Origin: Pseudomonas putida | GTDB lineage: Bacteria; Pseudomonadota; Gammaproteobacteria; Pseudomonadales; Pseudomonadaceae | Direction of reading: 5' to 3' | DNA length: 64,000 bases | NCBI RefSeq assembly: GCF_028682455.1 | Contig: NZ_JANHLD010000006.1 | Span: 1-64,000, forward strand | Shown: positions 1-7,900 of the stretch, piece by piece | How positions within the stretch are numbered: position 1 is the stretch's first letter | How the letters are laid out: each line of letters begins with the position of its first letter | Made by a program: the position numbers and the translations under genes | Notes under the pieces: generated by a model | Told to the model about the DNA's origin: nothing | What the model saw: the letters and a program-made list of their open reading frames with translations, nothing else | Database searches by the model: none

Positions 1-186
1 CAGCATAGCCACCACGGGGTCGTTGATCTGCTCAGCCGACTTTTCCGGGCCTGTTAGCTCTTCCCATTTCGCTTTCTGCAGGCCAAAGGCATCAGCAGCG
101 GCAACCTTGGTCAGACCGTTCTCGATCCGCCATCTCTCCAAATCCGTCCCACAAATTGGCTGAATTTCATCAGTTCCAATGGACAT
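1..186 (-). CDS. Helix-turn-helix regulator-like protein (N-terminal part, runs off window)
   Basis: The minus strand is open from an ATG at 186 to the window edge (62 codons, no stop), so only the N-terminus is visible. Residues about 16-45 contain WRIENGLTKVAAADAFGL, which has the spacing of a helix-turn-helix: a helix, an Ala-rich turn and a recognition helix. This suggests a small DNA-binding protein. It diverges from the large gene starting at 398. Between them is a degenerate copy of the dyad found before the transfer operons, so it could be autoregulated or a regulator of these sites; that is inference. The family cannot be named from this fragment. Confidence 0.55.
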   Translation of the reverse strand, partial: MSIGTDEIQPICGTDLERWRIENGLTKVAAADAFGLQKAKWEELTGPEKSAEQINDPVVAML

Positions 187-256
187 TTGATCCCCTCAAA
201 TGTAGCAGACGTAGCCCTCCTGGGCCTTAGGGAGCGGAGCTTCCCATTCCGCTTTA

Positions 257-282
257 TTTTGAATAATATACACAATACGAAA
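257..282. promoter_or_regulatory. Degenerate TTCCGTA-N12-TACGGAA-type dyad
   Basis: TTTTGAA, twelve bases, then TACGAAA. The right arm and its flank (ACAATACGAAATT) closely match the sites at 30411 and 43537. The left arm matches the consensus at only some positions. It lies between divergent genes at 186 (minus) and 398 (plus). Confidence 0.4.
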
Positions 283-397
283 TTTCAGCAGTCACGGTCC
301 AGCCCAGAGCGACGCGTTTAACCCAACTTTACCCAGCCCCTTTACGGGGGCTCAGGGCAACGGACTACCCCACCATCCGGAAGGAGGCAGGATTGCC

Positions 398-3300
398 ATG
401 AGCGAAGAAAGCGAAGCCTTGATGCAAGAGTTCCGCCAGGCTGTTTATGAGCGATTGAATTCGCCACAGGCAGCTGAGGCCTCTCCCCGTGAAGCTATTG
501 CGCGTCGTGCTGAGGCGTACCAGGCCTGGCTGAATAGCCAGCCATCCGAAGATGAAGCCGCGGCCGTCCCTACTGCGTTGGTCAGACATTGGGTCGCTGC
601 AGACCTGTCGTCATGGCGCTCGATTGACGCCAAGAATACAGCTGATGCAGCAACTAGCGTTTATCAGAATATTTTCGCATACGATACATATGCGGAATTG
701 CTAAAGGAACTAGACCAGGCCCTTTACAGCGAAATTATTTCGCGATTGGAGGGGAATGAAGCACTCGGTAACGGTTTTGGGCGGGGAAATACTGATCTAG
801 ATCAAGAAACTGTTGATCAGGATCCAAAAATCCAGATCAGTGAGCTTCTGAAGGACATCACCTACAAGGAGCGGCGCGACGGTAGCGTGCTCTATTCCCT
901 CCATGAGAAGCCCATTTTCATCGACCATGGGCAGCAAATCCTCATGGTGGCTGAAGCCAAAGATGATGAGATGGCTATCCTGGCCGGCCTCTACATGGCT
1001 AAACAGAAGTTCGGTGGCTCAATCGAGCTTACGGGCAGTGAAGAATTCAAGCGCCGAGCGATCGAAGTCCTGATCAAACATGAGGTTCCGGTCGAACTCA
1101 ATAACCCTGCCCAGGAAGCCATTCGACGCGAGCTGCTCGGCTTGCCTCCCATAGCGGCTGTACCAGACAAAAACGCCCCGCAAGCTGAAGCGCCGAAGCC
1201 GTCAGATGAAGCGACCGGTGAGAAGGTGGGCACCCCCAGTGAAGGTCCGACGACATCCCCAGTACCGGCCGCAACCGATCCAACTCCTGTTAATGCCCGC
1301 GAGGGTGTGATCGTTGATTTCGGGCCGGCGCCCTACCTTTTCGACAAGAAGCAGAGCAAAAGCTTCTTCGTGAAATTGCGCAATAGCGACGGCGAAGAAC
1401 GTGTTACCTGGGGAGTGGACCTTTCTCGAGTGTTCCGCGAAAACGAAATTGCTCCAGGCGATACCGTCGCGTTGAACAACCTGGGACGTAAGCAGGTAAC
1501 TGTAGAAGTGCCTGTGCGTGGTAGCGATGGCCGTGTAGAGCGCTACGAAGAAAAAACGGTTCATCGCAATGAATGGGAAGCCGTTCTGCTTGCTAAAGCA
1601 GATCTAGAGCAGGCTCCTCCAGTCGAGCCCTTGGCCGTTGAGTCCCTGACAGTGGCTGGGCGGGATGCGAGATTCGTTGAGTCAGTCGGTCTGCCCGGTG
1701 ATATCAATGACTACCCCGATTTGCTGCCGTATCGGGCCGAGGATCATGCAATGGCCGTCATGTGGGAACATGACCGCTCACCGGAAGGATTGCAGACAAT
1801 CGAAAGCTGCATGGCCGAAGCAAAATACCGCGCTGCTTTCCATGCCAAGCTTGAGAGTGAGGTCGGTAAGCTCAATACGCACTTCCGCGGGCAGATGGAG
1901 GCATCCGAGGGTTACGCCATCGCCAGAGAGCTGCTGGCGGACGCTGAGAAGCGCTTTGGACCACTGCCAGAGGTTGGCAGCGATGTGTTTGACCGGATGG
2001 TCCAGATAGAAAATTCCTGGGATCCGGAAGAAGTCATCAAGGCGATTGAACAGTCTGATGCGGCTTACCTGGCTGCTCTGGAAACCCATAAAGGCGCAGA
2101 TCAGGCGCCTAGTTCCCCATCCAATTCGGTACCGGCGGAAGTTTTGGAGTCATTCGCGCTCGATAGCTACAGCCAGTATCCGTATGACCAGAATACGACT
2201 CCTTCAGCCAGGTGGGAATTGCTGAACAGCGAGGCTGCCAAGCACGGCTACACCGCAAAGATTGGCTTAGTGCCCGAGTCGGAACGGGTCGATGGTGTTA
2301 CCTACACAATTGCCTACTTTGACTGTGAAGATCAGCCGACCGGTATCCACACAGAGTTGACCGGGGCCGGCAGGGATTTGAGGGCTCCTGCAACCTTCCT
2401 CAATGGTCAGCGCATTGCGCAGTTATTGGCCAACGAACCTGCAGCAGATGCTGCTGTGCTTGCATGTGCGATCTCCGAATACGAGAAGTCCAGAACACTG
2501 GACCGTACAGGAGAGGACGCTCTTCCTACTGATGAAGTGGAGCTTGGTGATGTGGCTGCAGCCGCGGTCGAGCATCAACATTTCCAGGCAACCGAGGGTG
2601 TGCCTTTTGGCGAATCCGATCTGCAACGGGCTGAGAACCTTGTTGCGGTAAACGCCGCCGTCTGGTGGCGCGATCAGTCGGAGGCCATCAACACCTGGAG
2701 CAAGTCGCTCGATGAGCTGGAGCACGACCTGGCCGCTCTTGGACCAGAGCCAGCGACCGACCAGTACTACTGGTTCGACAAGACAGGCCGTCCTGTTCCA
2801 GCACCAGTGAATGAGTACGACTGGATCATGGCCAATTCCTTCATCAAGGATGATCCCACCCCCCTTCCCGAGATTGAAGGCTTCGGCGCTGGCCTTCAAG
2901 GCAGTTCGAGCAACTCCGGTGTTCCCGGAGATATTTCCGGCGCTACAACCAGTGATTCAACCACTCCTCAGGAGGTCGGTATGGCAAACGCTGACAGCAA
3001 TGCGGAACAGAAACTCATCCTTCGCGGTGTGACCAAGCTGGATAACGACCAGTACGACACCACAGTGCTCCTCTACCAGGGCAGCGGTGATTACCTGCAA
3101 GGGTACGTGAAGATCAACGGCGAGAAGCACCAGGTGCTCGCGTTCATCAACGAGCGGCACCCCGAACCTGGAACTGGTGAGATCAAGCCAAACTTCATCA
3201 CCCTGTCCCAGCCGAACAATGATGGCAGCGACCAGAAATGGACGCAGATTGGATTTGGTAACGCAGTCAATCGACGCGGCGACGGGAAAGCTGTGTACTT

Positions 3301-3514
3301 CGATGAGGTGCTTTTCAACGTCGATAACCAGATCCTCAAGGCGAAGGTCACCAAGCACGTTGATGCGGATATGCACCGCAAGCTGGGTTTCCTCGAGCAA
3401 CGAAAAGAGCGGGAGAAATCGAGCGCCTCCCCAAAGCCCGAAGCGCCGGCACAGCCCGCGAAGGCACAGCCAAGCCCGGCGCAAACCACCGTTAAACCCC
3501 GGGCTCGAGCTTGA
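398..3514 (+). CDS. Large LPD7-domain protein, probable transfer accessory protein
   Basis: A 1038-residue soluble protein. Residues about 150-250 (ITYKERRDGSVLYSL, then FIDHG, then GGSIELTGSEEFKRRAIEVL) look like the large polyvalent protein-associated domain LPD7, which occurs in relaxases and other plasmid or phage polyproteins. Around residues 300-400 lies a second module (VDFGPAPYLFDKKQSKSFFV, then WGVDLSR, then RNEWEA), of a kind I associate with the tails of conjugative relaxases and primases. No relaxase tyrosine or three-His motif is visible, so this is not itself a relaxase. Proline- and serine-rich linkers join the blocks, and a separate charged domain forms the last 170 residues. 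The start follows AAGGAGG. Function is unknown; a role in DNA transfer processing is an inference. Confidence 0.6.
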   Translation: MSEESEALMQEFRQAVYERLNSPQAAEASPREAIARRAEAYQAWLNSQPSEDEAAAVPTALVRHWVAADLSSWRSIDAKNTADAATSVYQNIFAYDTYAELLKELDQALYSEIISRLEGNEALGNGFGRGNTDLDQETVDQDPKIQISELLKDITYKERRDGSVLYSLHEKPIFIDHGQQILMVAEAKDDEMAILAGLYMAKQKFGGSIELTGSEEFKRRAIEVLIKHEVPVELNNPAQEAIRRELLGLPPIAAVPDKNAPQAEAPKPSDEATGEKVGTPSEGPTTSPVPAATDPTPVNAREGVIVDFGPAPYLFDKKQSKSFFVKLRNSDGEERVTWGVDLSRVFRENEIAPGDTVALNNLGRKQVTVEVPVRGSDGRVERYEEKTVHRNEWEAVLLAKADLEQAPPVEPLAVESLTVAGRDARFVESVGLPGDINDYPDLLPYRAEDHAMAVMWEHDRSPEGLQTIESCMAEAKYRAAFHAKLESEVGKLNTHFRGQMEASEGYAIARELLADAEKRFGPLPEVGSDVFDRMVQIENSWDPEEVIKAIEQSDAAYLAALETHKGADQAPSSPSNSVPAEVLESFALDSYSQYPYDQNTTPSARWELLNSEAAKHGYTAKIGLVPESERVDGVTYTIAYFDCEDQPTGIHTELTGAGRDLRAPATFLNGQRIAQLLANEPAADAAVLACAISEYEKSRTLDRTGEDALPTDEVELGDVAAAAVEHQHFQATEGVPFGESDLQRAENLVAVNAAVWWRDQSEAINTWSKSLDELEHDLAALGPEPATDQYYWFDKTGRPVPAPVNEYDWIMANSFIKDDPTPLPEIEGFGAGLQGSSSNSGVPGDISGATTSDSTTPQEVGMANADSNAEQKLILRGVTKLDNDQYDTTVLLYQGSGDYLQGYVKINGEKHQVLAFINERHPEPGTGEIKPNFITLSQPNNDGSDQKWTQIGFGNAVNRRGDGKAVYFDEVLFNVDNQILKAKVTKHVDADMHRKLGFLEQRKEREKSSASPKPEAPAQPAKAQPSPAQTTVKPRARA

Positions 3515-3549
3515 TGCTCCTGGCCGCTGAATGTTCTTGGAGGACTGGT

Positions 3550-4059
3550 ATGAAAACACTGACCCGCGCGTTATTCGTTGTGTTGCTGCTGAGCTCGGCT
3601 GTGACAGCCAATGCTGCCACCTGCCGTAGCGGCGAGGCTGCAGTGCGTGGTGGTGAGGCCGGCCTGGCCCGAGATCAGGACGCGGCCGACACCACACAAA
3701 CAGCAGCGCAAACCTCGTCTGACATTTTGGGCAAATGTGTCGGGGGGATCACTGGCATTTTCAGCACAACCTCGTTCCCCGATCTGTCGGCCATCTGGCA
3801 GATGATCAAGGACAAGGTTTGCTCGATCGCCAGCTCGTCTGTCAACGGTGTGATCTCCGAAGTCAACGGCCAGATCAATGGTGTCATGAGTGAGGTGAAT
3901 GGGGCGGTTACCGATGCTGTGAATCAGACCGGTGTCAACGACACAGGTCTTGGTACCGTGGTTGGTAGCGGTGATACGCACATCAGCAATCCCGTCGAGG
4001 TTGGACACACGAGTGACGCGGCGGATTCATCGACAAATTGGAATGAAGTCTGGAAGTAA
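3550..4059 (+). CDS. Secreted or periplasmic protein with signal peptide, transfer-associated?
   Basis: 169 residues starting at the ATG preceded by TGGAGGACTGGT. The N-terminus (MKTLTRALFVVLLLSSAVTANA) is a clear Sec signal peptide with an AxA cleavage site. The mature part has three cysteines and a central stretch repeating S-x-V-N-G (SSVNGVISEVNGQINGVMSEVNG), which suggests a regular helical or beta segment. It follows the LPD7 gene by 35 bases and is followed by a terminator hairpin, so the two probably share a transcript. I do not recognise the family. A periplasmic component of the conjugation machine is possible. Confidence 0.6.
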   Translation: MKTLTRALFVVLLLSSAVTANAATCRSGEAAVRGGEAGLARDQDAADTTQTAAQTSSDILGKCVGGITGIFSTTSFPDLSAIWQMIKDKVCSIASSSVNGVISEVNGQINGVMSEVNGAVTDAVNQTGVNDTGLGTVVGSGDTHISNPVEVGHTSDAADSSTNWNEVWK

Positions 4060-4068
4060 ATGCCATGG

Positions 4069-4093
4069 AGCCCGCGATAGCGGGCTTTTGGTT
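4069..4093 (+). terminator. Rho-independent terminator
   Basis: AGCCCGC, a GATA loop, GCGGGCT, then TTTTGGTTT, ten bases after the stop of the preceding gene. Confidence 0.75.
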
Positions 4094-4143
4094 TGCGGAG
4101 TGCAGGTGACGGCTCGCGCAGTAACGGCAAAGGAGGACCAGCC

Positions 4144-4548
4144 ATGAGCGAAGTTTTTGTCAGCACAGTTCATCCGGCCTTGGGCAGGCTGTACTGGGTT
4201 TACACATCCAACGCAGATTGCAATTACCCCGATCATTACAGCTTGACCGATTGGAGCGAGCTTGCCACTCGATTCCCCAAGGGGTGGCGGGACCATCAGT
4301 ACTACCACTGGAAACACCGCTCCCACATTTCGCAGGTCTTTGAGCCAGAAGACCCTTACGGTGATTACTTCGAGCAATATGAGGAGGAAGAAGCCGGGGG
4401 AGTTCTGGAGCAGAGGCTATCGGGTTTGCTTGCTAACCTGCAGGAGAAAAGTGGGCAAACTGTTGAGGAATTCAGGCATTGGATGTTTCGGGCAACCTGG
4501 GTTGACGTCCCTGCCCTTTGCATTGTTGAGAATTGTGCTTATGGATGA
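4144..4548 (+). CDS. Hypothetical acidic cytoplasmic protein
   Basis: 134 residues, start chosen at the ATG seven bases after AAAGGAGG. It is rich in Trp, Tyr and His (TDWSELATRF, WRDHQYYHWKHRSH), with an acidic stretch EQYEEEEAGG near residue 82. There is no signal peptide or membrane segment. The last eight bases overlap the start of the next gene, so the two are probably translationally coupled. I do not recognise the family. Confidence 0.5.
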   Translation: MSEVFVSTVHPALGRLYWVYTSNADCNYPDHYSLTDWSELATRFPKGWRDHQYYHWKHRSHISQVFEPEDPYGDYFEQYEEEEAGGVLEQRLSGLLANLQEKSGQTVEEFRHWMFRATWVDVPALCIVENCAYG

Positions 4549-4924
4549 AGAATTTAAGAATCGACTAGAAGAACGTTGGCTGGACCATCAGGTCGCCTTG
4601 AGTAGCACGATTGCGGCTCTAAAGGCTGACCCCGCTAACCGTTATGCTGTGGTCAAAGCCTGGGCGGTCTTTGTAGCAAAAATTGCCCTGCATTCACTTG
4701 TAGGAAGCGCGGCTCTTTTGCTCGCCGTTTACGTGGCAGTGGCCTATCCCTACGGCTGGGTTCCCAGTTCAGTAGAGCTCGTGCTTCAAACTTGGACGGT
4801 GGTTGCATTGATGGGCGCTCCAATCCCGCTGCTCGCCCTTTCGGCCCCTGTTCGTTACTGGGAAAACCGAGCCGCCGAGGTGATGAGGGAAACAGACCTC
4901 CCATCAACGCACATAACATTCTGA
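4541..4924 (+). CDS. Small inner-membrane protein
   Basis: 127 residues starting at an ATG inside the end of the previous gene. Two hydrophobic helices are evident, about residues 45-68 (FVAKIALHSLVGSAALLLAVYV) and 83-103 (LQTWTVVALMGAPIPLLAL). The cytoplasmic ends are charged. A bidirectional terminator lies just downstream. The family is not recognised. Confidence 0.5.
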   Translation: MDEEFKNRLEERWLDHQVALSSTIAALKADPANRYAVVKAWAVFVAKIALHSLVGSAALLLAVYVAVAYPYGWVPSSVELVLQTWTVVALMGAPIPLLALSAPVRYWENRAAEVMRETDLPSTHITF

Positions 4925-4935
4925 AAGTGGAAATG

Positions 4936-4960
4936 AAAAGGGCGCCTCAGGCGCCCTTTT
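4936..4960. terminator. Bidirectional terminator between convergent genes
   Basis: AAAAGGGCGCC, TCA, GGCGCCCTTTT: a perfect 11-bp stem with A and T runs on both sides, so it works for the plus gene ending at 4924 and the minus gene ending at 4964. Confidence 0.85.
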
Positions 4961-4963
4961 ACT

Positions 4964-7900
4964 TTACGCCCGCATTTTACTCCGCCCTGGTGCTGCGGAA
5001 CCCTGCAGGAGGACTGACTTTGGCTCCCACTTGGACACATAGGAGTCATCAGCCTGCATCAGCTTAAGCTCCCTGAGCACATCCCGGGCATCCTCGCGCA
5101 GGTAGTCGAGTCTGGTCTGCTGCTGGAAGGGCTTCGCCTTCTCCTGGATCGCCTTGTTGAGCTCCGACAGCTCGCGTCCCCTTGTAGATTCGGCCTCATC
5201 CCTCCAACCTTCCAGACGCTCCAGGAAGTTGTCCATCCGGCTGATGAATCCACTAATGCTGAACTTGTCGTCGACGCGATAAACCAGATTGTCCGGCTCG
5301 TACGAGTCCCGGCCGGTGACGGTGAAGTGAATTTTCTGCCGCTCGCACGACACCTGAACTTCGAAACCACGATAGCTACCTACGGGCACCAGCTCTGCGC
5401 GCTGGAATGTGTCTTCTGACCGGCGCTCGACGGCACGCTTCATTGCGCCGGCAAAAACTGCGGCCAGCCTTTCCTTGTCGGCGTCCTTAAACGTCTTGCC
5501 ATTTGCCGAAAACTCGAATTCTGACTTGGTGCCGGCATTGCGACGCTCAATCTCACTCGACCAGCGGGCGATTGCTCGATCGGCACGCGTGTCGGCGTCA
5601 CGCAGCCACGCAATGCGGCTGTCAAGAGAGTGCTGGCCACGTTTGAAGTTGGAGAACAATGCTTCCACCTTCTTGAGGTCGGCCGCGATCTGCACCTGCT
5701 GGAAGATCAGAGGATTGCCAGTGGCGGCGGCTTTCATCTCGGCGGCATTGGCTGCTTCGCTGGCCACATCCTCGATCACTCGCTGGAGGCTGTCGCCCTT
5801 GCGGAACTGCTCGATGCCTGCCGCCTTGAACTCGATGGTCTGCCACATGCGGCTATCGTAGGTCTGCTTCGTCGCGTAGCGCAGAATCTCGATCTCGAAT
5901 CCGTCAGGGTCCATCTCATAGAACAAATTACCTTGCCGCTCGATGCGGCCATCGCGTTGTTCCAAGTCGCTTGGGCGCCAGGGTGCATCTAGGTGATGCA
6001 GGGCAACTAGTCGACGTTGGACATTCATGCCGGCGCCCATCTTCGCCGTAGAGCCCAAGATGATCCTCACCTCACCGGCATTCATCTCAGCAAAGAGCTT
6101 GGCTTTCTGCAGGTCCGTGTTGGCCTCATGGATGTAGCGAATCTGGTTCGCCGGGATCCCTCGAGCGAGCAGCTTGGAACGAATATCGTCGTACACGCTG
6201 AACGAGCTGGACCCAGCCAGAATATCGTCCATCGATATCGAGGCCTCACCCTCCTCCTCTTCCTCTGAGCTCACAGGAGCCTGTTCTGGACGTTTTGAAC
6301 CCTTCGGTGTGGAAAGGTCGCAGAAAATCAGCTGCGTTCCTTTACGCTCGTCCCAGGCCTCCCAAATGCGGAACGCTTGATCGACACACGCGTTCACTTT
6401 GCTGCCCAAGAAATCCCCGGCTCCTGGATCGATTAGTCGGAAATCCAAACCCGCTTTACGCGCGTCATTGGTGATTTTCAACGGATTATCGAGACGTGGG
6501 TCTTTCGGCAGATGCTCCATGCGATGGATGATGGATCCTTCGTTCCATGACTTAAATGTCGATCCATCCGCTTTCAGCAGGGGTTTACCATCTGTGTCCA
6601 CTGCCTCCTGCTGAATGCCCATGTACCAGGCTTGAGCCTCAGATCGATCCACAATCACGTTCTGCGGGCGACCGCCTTTCAGTTTTGGTACCGGGAATCG
6701 GGTACCGCGGGCTTCGGCCTGGTCCTGGAGGTCCTTGCGGGTGATCACATCGGCGAAGGTCCGATACATCGCTGTCAGCTCAGGGACGTTCTGGAACTTT
6801 GCAAAACGCGAGTTGAGCTTGTAGTTAACGCCGGTAGCGTCCAGCTCCCAACCAGTTACCACCTGACCGAAAGTCGAAGCCCAGGCATCGAAATGAATGA
6901 TGCCCCGGGCTTTCATCTCGTCGTACTGCAGGTATCGCTGCACGGTATAGAGCTCAGCGATCGTATTGCTCAGTGGGGTACCTGTGGCAAGGAACACGCC
7001 GCGGCCGTCGTTCCGTTGCTGCAGGTAACGGCACTTAACGAAAAGGTCGAATGCCTTTTCCGAGCCTGCCAGATTCCCCAAGCCCGATACCCGACTAAGC
7101 GAGGTGGTGATGAACAGGTTCTTGAATTCCTGAGCCTCATCGACAACCAGGGCATCAACACCCAAATCGGCAAAGCTAACGGCTTGGTCCTTCGAACCGG
7201 TGTCGGCTTTCTTCTCCAGACGCTCGGTCATCCGTTCCTTTGCCTTCTCCATCTCTTTGATGGTCACGCGATCGCCCTGGCTGCTCTTGAGGTCGAGAAT
7301 CGCGTCCGTGAGGTCCTGGATCTGCTCCTGCAGCAACTCCTCGAGCGTTTCAGGTGGCATACCGATTTTCTTGAACGAGCTGTGCGCCACTACCACTGCA
7401 TCCCAGTCCCCTGTAGCAATCCGGGCAAACAGCCGCTCGCGGTTTTCTTTCTTGAAATCCGTCTTCTCTGCTACCAGCACGTTGGCGTTGGGATACAGAT
7501 CGTAGAAGGCATCTTTCCACTGCAGTAGGAGATGGTTCGGTACCAGCACCATTGGCTTGCGGAACAGCCCCATCCGCTTGCTCTCCATCACCGTGCCGAC
7601 GCACACGAGCGTCTTGCCGGCGCCGACCACGTGATCGAAAAGTGCTGTGCCGTCCTGAATGCCGCGCCAGATCGCGTCCTTCTGGTGTGGCCGGAGCGTG
7701 ATGTCAAGCGAAGTACCAGGCAGCTGCAGATGTGATCCATCGTAGCGGCTAGGAATATTGGTGTTGAAGCGATCGTTGTAGAGTCGCGCGAGGGATTCTC
7801 GACGATCCTGATCCTCCCAGATCCAGTCGGTGAACGCAGCGCGGATCTCGTCGGCCTTCTGGTTAGCTGCTGCAGTCTGAGTTTCATCAACCTGCATGAT

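Noticed and set aside
2957..3697. 246-codon minus-strand ORF opposite the LPD7 gene end
   Set aside because: It runs antisense across two well-supported plus genes and has no ribosome-binding site.
6632..7528. 298-codon plus-strand ORF inside the darB-like gene
   Set aside because: Antisense shadow of conserved helicase motifs; no ribosome-binding site and no domain.
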